NCBI GenBank assembly: GCA_016839665.1
Contig: JAEOTU010000173.1
Location: forward strand, 1-5,176
DNA length: 5,176 bases
Reading direction: 5' to 3'
Source of the DNA: Candidatus Hodarchaeota archaeon
GTDB taxonomy: Archaea; Asgardarchaeota; Heimdallarchaeia; Hodarchaeales; Hodarchaeaceae
The notes under the pieces are model-generated. The model ran no database searches and was not told where the DNA came from. It worked only from the letters and a program-made list of their open reading frames with translations. A program made the translations under genes and the position numbers. Of the stretch, positions 1-5,176 are shown one piece after another. The stretch's first letter is position 1. Each line of letters opens with the position of its first letter.

Positions 1-596
1 CTTATATACGAAAAGCCTCAATTAATTGCATTATTGAAGCAATAAAACTCACTCAACAATTGGATCCAATTTGCTGGGTTATTCATGCTACTGGCGCTTT
101 GATTTCAGAGTTTACACAAGTCGATATCCCTAGTTTTGCTAAAATGTTTATGAATAAAATGTTCGCAACAACAGCTCAGAAGAGCTTAGAACAGATTATT
201 GATCGTACTAAAATTTCACCTCGCAAGCTTGCAGTTGAGAATGTCGAATTTCCTTTTAAAGCGATGGAAAAGTGTATAGAGAGTTTGGATCTAAGCATTT
301 GTTTTGATACTGGTCATTTATTAGCAGGATATTCTGGAGCTCGGGAACAAGGAGTTGTAGATTTCTATAATACTTATCATGACCGAATTATTGAATTACA
401 TCTTCACGATGGCAAAAACCCTAGAATTGATCACAAACCTCTTGGTCATTATGATCTTCCAGTCAAAGAACTGTTAGACAAATTGTTAGAGACGAATTTC
501 TCAGGTCCCATTGTTTTTGAATTAAATCCTGAAGAAGTAAACGAATCAATGAGGTATATCAAGAAACATGTACCAGAGGCTTTGATTCATTCTTAA
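1..596 (+). CDS. Xylose isomerase-like TIM-barrel protein (sugar phosphate isomerase/epimerase family), 5' partial
   Basis: The reading frame is open from position 3 to the TAA at 594-596, so the gene begins left of the window; the TTG at 60 is internal. About 197 residues are visible, against 250-290 for the usual family length. The pattern is that of AP-endonuclease-2/xylose-isomerase-like barrels. A strand-end VIHATG comes first, then ENVEFPF with a likely metal-ligand Glu (codon 237), CFDTGHLL with Asp and His (306, 315), ELHLHD (His 399 and 405), an IDHKPLGH segment (Asp 429, His 432), and a final VFEL Glu (519). These acidic and His residues normally bind one to three divalent metals. 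Members isomerise or epimerise sugars or cleave phosphodiesters in the cytosol, so the exact substrate cannot be read here. The DTGHLL and DH..LG arrangement also recalls the cobamide-remodelling phosphodiesterase CbiR, a tentative alternative. A membrane protein gene follows within 21-39 bp, suggesting one transcript. Confidence 0.85.
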   Translation, partial: YIRKASINCIIEAIKLTQQLDPICWVIHATGALISEFTQVDIPSFAKMFMNKMFATTAQKSLEQIIDRTKISPRKLAVENVEFPFKAMEKCIESLDLSICFDTGHLLAGYSGAREQGVVDFYNTYHDRIIELHLHDGKNPRIDHKPLGHYDLPVKELLDKLLETNFSGPIVFELNPEEVNESMRYIKKHVPEALIHS

Positions 597-635
597 GGCT
601 AGTAGGAATGGAAAAAATTGAAAGAAGAGAATCTA

Positions 636-1460
636 ATGTTGCGAATTAATGAAATTCTGAGAAATCATCTCCCTTTTGTGATAATAATAATGGTTGTCTA
701 TATACTATCTGCTCTCACGGTTTTAACTACACCAAGGGGATTTGAGATCCCTCAACTTTCTGATAGTTATGTACTCTTTGGTCCTTCTCTTTCTGCGTTT
801 ATCTTATTGTTAGTAATTGGAGGATATCTTATATATCGCTATTTGGCTAAACCTCGCCCTAGAAAAGAGAGCTTATTTCAACTCATTTGGGGGGTTTCTT
901 TCTTGCTTTACAGTGTCACATTTTTCGGATTGTGCTTGCAATCCCTCGGAATTGATTTTGCCAACATGAATGAACCATTTTTTTTCTTTCTTTGGCGGAA
1001 TCCAATGATTTTATGGGTTACAGGAATGTGGACTGGTACATCGATGCTGTTTACGGAGGATAAGAAGGTCATCTATGTTCCAGCGTCTATAATTTTACTT
1101 GCTGGTGAAGCTTGGTTCTTTTTACAGCTTGTGCTTTTTGTTAATGTATATTCTATTGAGCAGACAATGTACGGATTCCTATTTGGTGAATTTATCCCTG
1201 TTTCAATATTTATTGCATATCTTTTCTATTCTTATGGAAAAGACCTAAAGCTATCTTCCGCTTGGATGTTAACAATTGGTTTTGCCTTATTGGCAATCAC
1301 GTACGTAGCATGGGCACCTTGGCATTTCTCAGGATTAATGTACATCTATTATATATGGTTTGATATCTTTTTAGTATCATTAGCTTTCATTTTGGCGGGA
1401 TTCTTCGCTTTACCAAAAGAAACGAAGAGTAAAGTTATGATCGAAGAATATACAGGATAA
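636..1460 (+). CDS. Unrecognised multi-pass membrane protein (about 8 TM helices)
   Basis: I do not recognise this family. The protein has about 274 residues from ATG 636, or 280 from an in-frame TTG at 618. ATG 636 is chosen because a purine stretch GAAGAG lies 6 bases before it. The TTG has a weaker AGGA 10 bases upstream, so the choice is not firm. Counting from the TTG, hydrophobic segments lie near residues 18-37, 52-72, 87-107, 128-146, 151-178, 187-206, 215-235 and 242-266. Short charged loops separate them (for example AKPRPRKES at 77-85 and TEDKK at 146-150), and the tail is hydrophilic. It is rich in Trp, Tyr and Phe. No transporter signature, His cluster, kinase or protease motif is visible, so function is open (sensor, small-molecule channel or lipid-modifying protein are all possible). 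It lies in the same direction directly after the TIM-barrel gene; three in-frame stops (594, 600, 603) separate them. A T-run follows its stop codon. Confidence 0.8.
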   Translation: MLRINEILRNHLPFVIIIMVVYILSALTVLTTPRGFEIPQLSDSYVLFGPSLSAFILLLVIGGYLIYRYLAKPRPRKESLFQLIWGVSFLLYSVTFFGLCLQSLGIDFANMNEPFFFFLWRNPMILWVTGMWTGTSMLFTEDKKVIYVPASIILLAGEAWFFLQLVLFVNVYSIEQTMYGFLFGEFIPVSIFIAYLFYSYGKDLKLSSAWMLTIGFALLAITYVAWAPWHFSGLMYIYYIWFDIFLVSLAFILAGFFALPKETKSKVMIEEYTG

Positions 1461-1467
1461 TCTTAGA

Positions 1468-1474
1468 TTTTTTT
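1468..1474 (+). terminator. T-run terminator after the membrane protein gene
   Basis: Seven consecutive T residues start 7 bases after the TAA stop at 1458-1460, with no GC-rich stem before them. Stem-less T-runs on the coding strand are the usual archaeal intrinsic terminator. The next gene is convergent, so transcription is expected to stop here. No comparable T-run is seen on the opposite strand in 1461-1535 for the converging phosphatase gene. Confidence 0.5.
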
Positions 1475-1535
1475 AGTTTGCTTTACCAGATAAATAATTC
1501 ACATATTGAAGAGCATTCTCGACAAAATTCTCCCT

Positions 1536-2048
1536 CTAGTAACCCCTAAAAAACTTTCGAAGATTCAGAAGTGATTCTTTGATCACGTTAAATGAACGTT
1601 CAAATGGTGGGTCAAAGTACGGGTCTGGAACATTTTCGTTTATTCCTAAGGCGAATTCAAGGAAAAGAAACGTTTTCTCTCTAATGGATTTAGGAATTCT
1701 TTGAATATGACTTTTTTCCATTACCAAGACAAGATCTATTTCTTGAAACATTTCAGGATAATCGAGAGAATGTCTGGGTAAGAATTTCTCTATTTTTTCA
1801 GTTGAAACACCCTCTCTCAACAGCATATTACGGGATTCTGAAGAGATATAAGAGTTGCGATATATCACTCCTCCTGATTCTACCCTAATTTTCTTCTTTA
1901 AATCCAAATCGTCTTGAATGAGATGCTCAAATAGTAGATGGGCATAAGGACTTCTAATAATATTTCCAGAACAGATAAAAATAATATTAAATTGATTTTT
2001 TTCTCTAAAATTTTTTAAAATTAGGTCTTTTCGCTCTTCTCTCTTCAA
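1536..2048 (-). CDS. Low-molecular-weight protein tyrosine phosphatase family protein
   Basis: The 170-residue cytosolic protein carries the P-loop CSGNIIRS at residues 26-33, fitting the family's C-x5-R-S site: nucleophile Cys26, phosphate-binding Arg32, Ser33. The general-acid loop DPYFDP lies at 142-147, with Asp142 as the acid. The middle has the expected DLVLVMEKSH strand-helix segment (105-114) and a HSLD segment (93-96). The family hydrolyses phosphotyrosine on proteins; the related arsenate reductases share the fold, so arsenate cannot be excluded. The second P-loop Cys found in many members (CLGNICRS) is Ile31 here, so redox protection by a vicinal disulfide is unlikely. The start is TTG 2048: an in-frame stop lies at 2058-2060 and no ATG, GTG or TTG follows before the P-loop. 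This leaves about 20 charged residues ahead of the first strand, longer than usual. It follows dppF by 81 bp on the same strand and may be co-transcribed. Confidence 0.88.
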   Translation of the reverse strand: MKREERKDLILKNFREKNQFNIIFICSGNIIRSPYAHLLFEHLIQDDLDLKKKIRVESGGVIYRNSYISSESRNMLLREGVSTEKIEKFLPRHSLDYPEMFQEIDLVLVMEKSHIQRIPKSIREKTFLFLEFALGINENVPDPYFDPPFERSFNVIKESLLNLRKFFRGY

Positions 2049-2055
2049 AGCAATC

Positions 2056-2062
2056 TCTCACC
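2056..2062 (-). promoter_or_regulatory. Ribosome binding site deciding the TTG start of the phosphatase gene
   Basis: Read on the minus strand, GGTGAGA ends 7 bases before TTG 2048. GGTGA matches the archaeal Shine-Dalgarno consensus (GGAGGTGATC). The site overlaps the in-frame TGA at 2058-2060, so TTG 2048 is the only reasonable start. Confidence 0.6.
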
Positions 2063-2093
2063 AAGGTTTGTTGAGGAAACACAGTCTTTAGAA

Positions 2094-2105
2094 AATCAAT
2101 TGATT
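2094..2105. repeat. 12-bp perfect palindrome between dppF and the phosphatase gene
   Basis: AATCAATTGATT equals its own reverse complement. Flanking TAGA and TCTA allow the arms to extend across a two-base bulge. It sits in the 81-bp gap, about 45 bp before the phosphatase start. It could be an operator half-site pair, a weak hairpin or chance in AT-rich DNA. No T-run follows it on the minus strand, so it is not an evident terminator. Confidence 0.4.
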
Positions 2106-2129
2106 CTAGTAAGACGATCAAGAATGTCT

Positions 2130-3149
2130 TTATTTCACGAAAGGAACATTTTCAGTTCCTCTCAAATCTTTTGGATAGAAACAGGCTACCCAATGATCTG
2201 GTTTAATCTCAAGCAATGGTGGTTCCTCTTGCATGCAAATATCTTGGGCGTACTTACAACGTTTTGCAAAACGACAATAAGGTGGTGGATCAATTGGTGT
2301 TGGAACCTCCCCTGACAGTATTTCTCTTGTCTTTCGCACTCGGGGATCTGGAATCGGAACCGCGGCAATCAATGCTTCGGCATACGGATGTTGAGGACTA
2401 TCAAAAAGAGGGTTGATATCCCCTAACTCAACTATTTGACCTAGATACATCACTCCACAACGATCACAGACATGTCTGACAACAGAAAGATCGTGAGAGA
2501 TAAAAACGTATGTAAGATCGAATTCTTTTTGTAATTCCTCCAACAAATTGAGAACTTGTGCTCTTACAGAGACATCCAGAGCTGAAACAGGTTCATCCAT
2601 TATTAGAATCTCTGGTTGTACTGCTAGTGCGCGTGCAATAACAACTCTTTGCCTTTGTCCTCCAGAAAATTCATGCGGGTACCTATACAAATGAAAATGA
2701 GCTAAACCGACTGTTTCCATTAACTGGAGGATTCTTTGTTTCTTAGCTGCTCCTTTAGCTAATTTATGAATGTCAAATGGTTCACCAATTATGTCATATA
2801 CAGTCATACGAGGATTAAGGCTAGAATATGGGTCTTGAAAGATTAATTGGATTCTTCGACGCATTTTTGATAGGGGGAATTTTTTATCGAAGATACTGCC
2901 CCCATAATAAAGAATTGTACCCTCAGTAGGATTCAATAACCTTAAAATCAGTTTTGCAACTGTTGTTTTTCCACACCCACTTTCTCCAACTAATCCGAAA
3001 GTCTCTCCTTTTCTGATTGTGAAATTTACATTATCTACTGCATGAATAAATGAACCACCACGAGCACCAAAGATACCCATTTGAACGGGAAATTTCTTAG
3101 TCAGGTTTATCGCTTCTATTATAGTTTCCATGGTAATCACATTAACCAT
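2130..3149 (-). CDS. dppF: Di-/oligopeptide ABC transporter ATP-binding protein, DppF/OppF type
   Basis: This is one of two cytosolic ATPases that drive peptide import. From ATG 3149 it has 339 residues, a normal family length. Motifs in order: Walker A GESGCGKTT (55-63), Q-loop Gln105 in FQDPYSSLNP, signature FSGGQRQR (161-168), Walker B ILIMDEP (181-187), D-loop SALD (189-192) and H-loop His219 in ISHD. The oligopeptide-importer C-terminal domain follows, with QHPYAEAL (253-260) and four Cys (292, 298, 305, 323) spaced as in the [4Fe-4S] motif reported for Dpp ATPases. The frame extends further upstream inside dppD, but ATG 3149 has GGTG 8 bases before it and overlaps the dppD stop by 8 bp, typical of translational coupling. 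A second ATG at 3131 has GTGAT 4 bases upstream and would give 333 residues. DppD is its expected partner. DppF versus OppF is a naming choice; the peptide range is not readable from this subunit. Confidence 0.93.
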   Translation of the reverse strand: MVNVITMETIIEAINLTKKFPVQMGIFGARGGSFIHAVDNVNFTIRKGETFGLVGESGCGKTTVAKLILRLLNPTEGTILYYGGSIFDKKFPLSKMRRRIQLIFQDPYSSLNPRMTVYDIIGEPFDIHKLAKGAAKKQRILQLMETVGLAHFHLYRYPHEFSGGQRQRVVIARALAVQPEILIMDEPVSALDVSVRAQVLNLLEELQKEFDLTYVFISHDLSVVRHVCDRCGVMYLGQIVELGDINPLFDSPQHPYAEALIAAVPIPDPRVRKTREILSGEVPTPIDPPPYCRFAKRCKYAQDICMQEEPPLLEIKPDHWVACFYPKDLRGTENVPFVK

Positions 3150-4179
3150 AAAGATGACACCGTACGAAGTGGCGCGGCCCAATTTCAACCCTTTTAGGAA
3201 CAACCTTACTACAAATTTCCATTACTTCTTTGCAACGAGGATGAAATCTACATCCCGAAGGTGGATAAATTAAGTTAGGAATGGAACCTCTAATCACTTC
3301 TAAGTGAGTAAGTTTACGATCCACTCTAGGGATAGAGGACAAAAGATCTCGTGTATAAGGATGAGCTGGTTCTTCAAAACACTGCAAACAAGTATGCTCT
3401 TCAACAATATATCCAGCATACATAACAGCTATGCGATCAGCAATCTCAGCGACAACAGCAAAGTTATGGGTAATATATAAAACGGAGGTTTGAAATCTCT
3501 TCTTTAGTTCATCAATTAAATTGAGTACTTGAGCTTGAATGGTTACGTCCAATGCTGTAGTAGGTTCGTCAGCTATTAATAGTGCTGGCCTGCAGGAGAG
3601 CGCAATAGCTATCATTATTCTTTGACGCATTCCCCCAGAAAACTGATGGGGAAACTCTTCCGATCTCTTTTCAGCATCAGGAATACCAACCTCCTTCATC
3701 ATTTTGATTGCTTCTGTAGTCGCCTCTTCGGGACCCATACCACGATGTACTCTTAGATTCTCTCCAATTTGGTTAACCACAGAATAAAGCGGATTCAAGG
3801 AGGTCATTGGATCTTGGAAAATCATAGAAATTTTTCCCCCTCGAATCTTCCTCATTTTCTCATCAGATAGATTTAATAGGTCTTCATTCTCAAAAAAGAC
3901 TGATCCACTCATTATTTTTGCTGGAGGAATGGGTAATAATTGAAGCATTGATAGTGCAGACACTGTCTTCCCTGACCCAGATTCTCCAATTAACCCCAGA
4001 GTTTCCCCCTTTTCTATGTCAAGATCAATTCCTTCAACAGCTTTAACAATTCCTTCTTCAGTAAAAAAATATACGCGTAAGCCTCTTACACTGACTAGAG
4101 AGTTATCAGAACCTGATTCTTTGAGGATATAATCTGATTCATCTGGAGTGGAGTTGGAATTCAATAATCTTCCCAGCAT
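3142..4179 (-). CDS. dppD: Di-/oligopeptide ABC transporter ATP-binding protein, DppD/OppD type
   Basis: This 345-residue protein is the second ATPase of the peptide importer and is expected to pair with DppF under two membrane permeases. Motifs in order: Walker A GESGSGKT (65-72), Q-loop Gln122 in FQDPMTSLNP, signature FSGGMRQR (180-187), Walker B ALLIADEP (199-206), D-loop TALD (208-211) and H-loop His238 in ITHN. The C-terminal domain has HPYTRDLL (273-280) and the four-Cys [4Fe-4S] pattern (310, 316, 323, 341). An additional CLQC pair (264-267) lies just before HPYT, where family members usually lack Cys. The first 28 residues form a polar Ser/Asp/Glu-rich extension ahead of the usual start of the ATPase domain; apart from a TTG at codon 6, no later start candidate precedes the domain. 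It is the first gene of the minus-strand cluster. It lacks a clear ribosome binding site, and a TATA candidate at 4218-4224 predicts a leader of only about 16 bases. Confidence 0.94.
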   Translation of the reverse strand: MLGRLLNSNSTPDESDYILKESGSDNSLVSVRGLRVYFFTEEGIVKAVEGIDLDIEKGETLGLIGESGSGKTVSALSMLQLLPIPPAKIMSGSVFFENEDLLNLSDEKMRKIRGGKISMIFQDPMTSLNPLYSVVNQIGENLRVHRGMGPEEATTEAIKMMKEVGIPDAEKRSEEFPHQFSGGMRQRIMIAIALSCRPALLIADEPTTALDVTIQAQVLNLIDELKKRFQTSVLYITHNFAVVAEIADRIAVMYAGYIVEEHTCLQCFEEPAHPYTRDLLSSIPRVDRKLTHLEVIRGSIPNLIYPPSGCRFHPRCKEVMEICSKVVPKRVEIGPRHFVRCHLYG

Positions 4180-4217
4180 TGTTTTTTTTATATGTAATTT
4201 TTCCTAAAAATATCGTG

Positions 4218-4224
4218 TTATATG
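4218..4224 (-). promoter_or_regulatory. Candidate TATA box for the dppD-dppF cluster
   Basis: On the minus strand this reads CATATAA, preceded by a purine-rich run (GAAAGAAAAA) resembling a BRE. Its centre is 42 bases before ATG 4179. At the usual 25-27 base spacing, transcription would begin near 4195 and give a leader of about 16 bases. The second TATA-like string at about 4188-4194 is too close to the start codon. Confidence 0.4.
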
Positions 4225-4460
4225 TTTTTCTTTCTTATTTTTCTACTTTCGTTTAAGCAGTTGGAGTTCGACTGTATGTACTGAAACAACTTTCGAAAAA
4301 AAAATTTTTACTTCAATTGAATTTCCAAAGATGCAATAATTGTTTTGAAAGATGCAGATTTCTATTCAAACACTGCTTTTTTAACGCATTCACCTCGTAC
4401 TTACAAATATTTTTACTTCTAAGATTCGACAGGAAGAAAAACCTTAAAAGACTCAATCGA

Positions 4461-4466
4461 TATATA
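4461..4466 (+). promoter_or_regulatory. Candidate TATA box for the binding-protein gene
   Basis: TATATA lies about 90 bases before the chosen start at 4552. With normal archaeal spacing, transcription would begin near 4488-4490, giving a leader of about 60 bases that contains the AAGGAG ribosome binding site. The flanking region is AT-rich, so a chance match is possible. Confidence 0.35.
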
Positions 4467-4536
4467 CTATTCTTGTTTTTGGAAAGCTGTTATTATTCAC
4501 AGACAAAAATAACAATTGTCCAAAAATTATCCTAAA

Positions 4537-4542
4537 AAGGAG
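4537..4542 (+). promoter_or_regulatory. Ribosome binding site (AAGGAG) before a CTG start
   Basis: AAGGAG ends 9 bases before CTG 4552. There is no ATG, GTG or TTG at a suitable distance in the frame. This site is the main reason for placing the binding-protein start at the rare initiator CTG. If translation begins at TTG 4516 instead, the site would lie inside the coding sequence. Confidence 0.5.
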
Positions 4543-4551
4543 ATTAGGAAT

Positions 4552-5176
4552 CTGAAAAAGAAAATAAGATTAGTGTGTATCACGATGCTAGCCCTAGGGC
4601 TAGTCGTGGCGAGTCTACCGGCACCTGTTGCTGCAGCAACAGAATTAGACCTAGAATTATGGTATATGCCAGTAGAGAGGCCCTATTTCCCAGATGCTAA
4701 ATCTGTAGCAGAAATCATGCAGTCAGATTTGGATGATATTGGGATCAAAACAACTCTCAAAACTTATGAATGGGGCGAATACCTCGACCGAACAGAAGAT
4801 GGCGAACATGATATGTGCCTGTTAGGTTGGAGTGCAGACATCGGTGACCCAGATAATTTTATGTACGTATTATTATCAGGAGATTCTGCAGTAGTTGGAA
4901 CAGCAATGAATGTTGCGTTCTATGACAATGATGAAGTCGATAAATTATTACTGGATGCCCAAGGGACCTTTGACAAGAGTGTTAGAGAACCATTATACGA
5001 GGAAGCTTGCTCGATTATTCACGAAGATTCACCTTGGGTAACAGTTGCCCACTCACGGAATCTTGCTGGTGTTGCTTCTGGTATTACTGGATATGTAACC
5101 AATCCTACTGGTCAAGGTGCAAATGTATACGCCAATGTCACGAAGGCTGGGACAAATCAAACGTTAATTGTTGCTC
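4552..5176 (+). CDS. dppA: Secreted DppA-like peptide-binding protein with rearranged domain order, 3' partial
   Basis: The frame is open to the window end (208 codons from CTG 4552). The start rests on AAGGAG 9 bases upstream; TTG 4516 would add 12 residues, and ATG 4585 would remove the basic n-region. Residues 1-29 are a Sec signal peptide: KKKIR, a hydrophobic core at about 7-22, then APVAAA; no lipobox. From residue 32 the sequence matches, from memory, the last third of E. coli DppA: LWYMPVERPY, YEWGEYLDR (72-80), GEHD (84-87), GDPDN (98-102), SPWVTVAHS, and ITGYVTNPTG near the normal C-terminus (about 198). Arg43 and Asp96, 53 apart, correspond to the DppA residues holding the dipeptide carboxylate and amino groups. 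The first two thirds of a normal protein do not precede this part. The frame continues with GTNQTLIVA, which resembles a mature DppA N-terminus. Circular permutation or fusion to a second copy would explain this. It diverges from dppD; permease genes are not in view. Confidence 0.8.
   Translation, partial: MKKKIRLVCITMLALGLVVASLPAPVAAATELDLELWYMPVERPYFPDAKSVAEIMQSDLDDIGIKTTLKTYEWGEYLDRTEDGEHDMCLLGWSADIGDPDNFMYVLLSGDSAVVGTAMNVAFYDNDEVDKLLLDAQGTFDKSVREPLYEEACSIIHEDSPWVTVAHSRNLAGVASGITGYVTNPTGQGANVYANVTKAGTNQTLIVA
4588..4603. repeat. 16-bp perfect palindrome inside the signal-peptide codons
   Basis: CTAGCCCTAGGGCTAG is its own reverse complement and encodes part of the signal-peptide core (LALGL). 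It begins 36 bases after the CTG start and is GC-richer than its surroundings. In mRNA it could pair with itself or form a small hairpin near the start; in DNA it could bind a dimeric protein. Chance remains possible, since Leu and Gly codons here favour CTA and GGG. Confidence 0.6.

Larger units (their letters stand above)
4180..4551. other. Divergent control region between dppD and the binding-protein gene
   Basis: This 372-bp AT-rich stretch separates two gene starts pointing away from each other and should hold both promoters. Features seen are one TATA candidate per direction (annotated separately), an A-tract of nine A then five T (4296-4309) that would bend the DNA, and the palindrome TTCAATTGAA (4312-4321). 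Another 8-bp palindrome, ACAATTGT, lies at 4512-4519. A 72-codon open frame from a TTG at 4317 looks like chance: it is rich in Phe, Cys, Leu and Lys and covers the promoter and ribosome binding site of the next gene. No tRNA, riboswitch or CRISPR-like repeat is recognisable. Confidence 0.6.

Noticed and set aside
594..618. Possible broken fusion of the TIM-barrel gene and membrane protein gene, which share a reading frame
   Set aside because: Three in-frame stops separate them, the first protein ends at a normal family C-terminus, and the second has its own start candidates. Sharing a frame is a one-in-three coincidence.
1461..1535. Small RNA or hairpin in the convergent gap
   Set aside because: Apart from the T-run I see no stem or conserved motif; it is short AT-rich spacer.
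2094..2105. Palindrome as a terminator between dppF and the phosphatase gene
   Set aside because: The stem is short and AT-only apart from two pairs, and no T-run follows on the minus strand.
2100..2416. Short open frames on both strands within the 3' part of dppF
   Set aside because: They lie in other frames of a gene whose protein shows conserved domain motifs throughout, and none has recognisable protein features or ribosome binding sites.
3150..3203. N-terminal extension of DppF to a start at 3203
   Set aside because: It would lie wholly inside the conserved C-terminus of DppD, including its last Fe-S Cys, and adds residues not seen in the family. ATG 3149 or 3131 with GGTG/GTGAT sites explains the start better.
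4317..4535. 72-codon open frame on the + strand in the divergent region
   Set aside because: It starts at TTG without a ribosome binding site, has a Phe/Cys/Leu/Lys-rich composition typical of translated AT-rich noncoding DNA, and covers the TATA candidate. It ends just before the AAGGAG of the real gene.

Overview
This is an AT-rich window, probably from an archaeon. Signs of this are GGTG-type ribosome binding sites, TATA-like boxes ahead of the divergent promoters, a T-run terminator without a stem, and frequent use of TTG as a start codon. An Asgard-type or other uncultured archaeal lineage would fit, but no gene here fixes the taxonomy and a bacterium is not excluded.

Layout. Positions 1-1460 (+ strand) hold the 3' part of a TIM-barrel sugar isomerase/epimerase-family gene, cut by the window start. 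A gene for an unrecognised multi-pass membrane protein follows closely, then a T-run terminator. Positions 1536-4179 (- strand) hold a convergent cluster read in the order dppD, dppF, then a low-molecular-weight protein tyrosine phosphatase gene. dppD and dppF overlap by 8 bp and encode the two ATPases of a di-/oligopeptide ABC importer. Positions 4180-4551 form a divergent control region with a TATA candidate facing each way. From 4552 (+ strand) a secreted DppA-like solute-binding protein gene runs off the window end.

How the genes work together. The binding protein would capture peptides outside the cell. Two permeases, not in this window and probably beyond its right edge, would carry them across the membrane. 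DppD and DppF would power import by ATP hydrolysis. The phosphatase trails the ATPase genes and may be transcribed with them. The leftmost two genes form a separate unit.

Most unusual observation. In the binding-protein gene, the signal peptide is followed almost at once by the C-terminal third of a DppA-type protein (roughly E. coli precursor residue 370 to the C-terminus). The frame then stays open into a segment resembling the mature N-terminus of the same family. The order signal, C-terminal part, N-terminal part is that of a circularly permuted binding protein, or of a truncated copy fused in frame to a second copy. The sequence past position 5176 would settle which.
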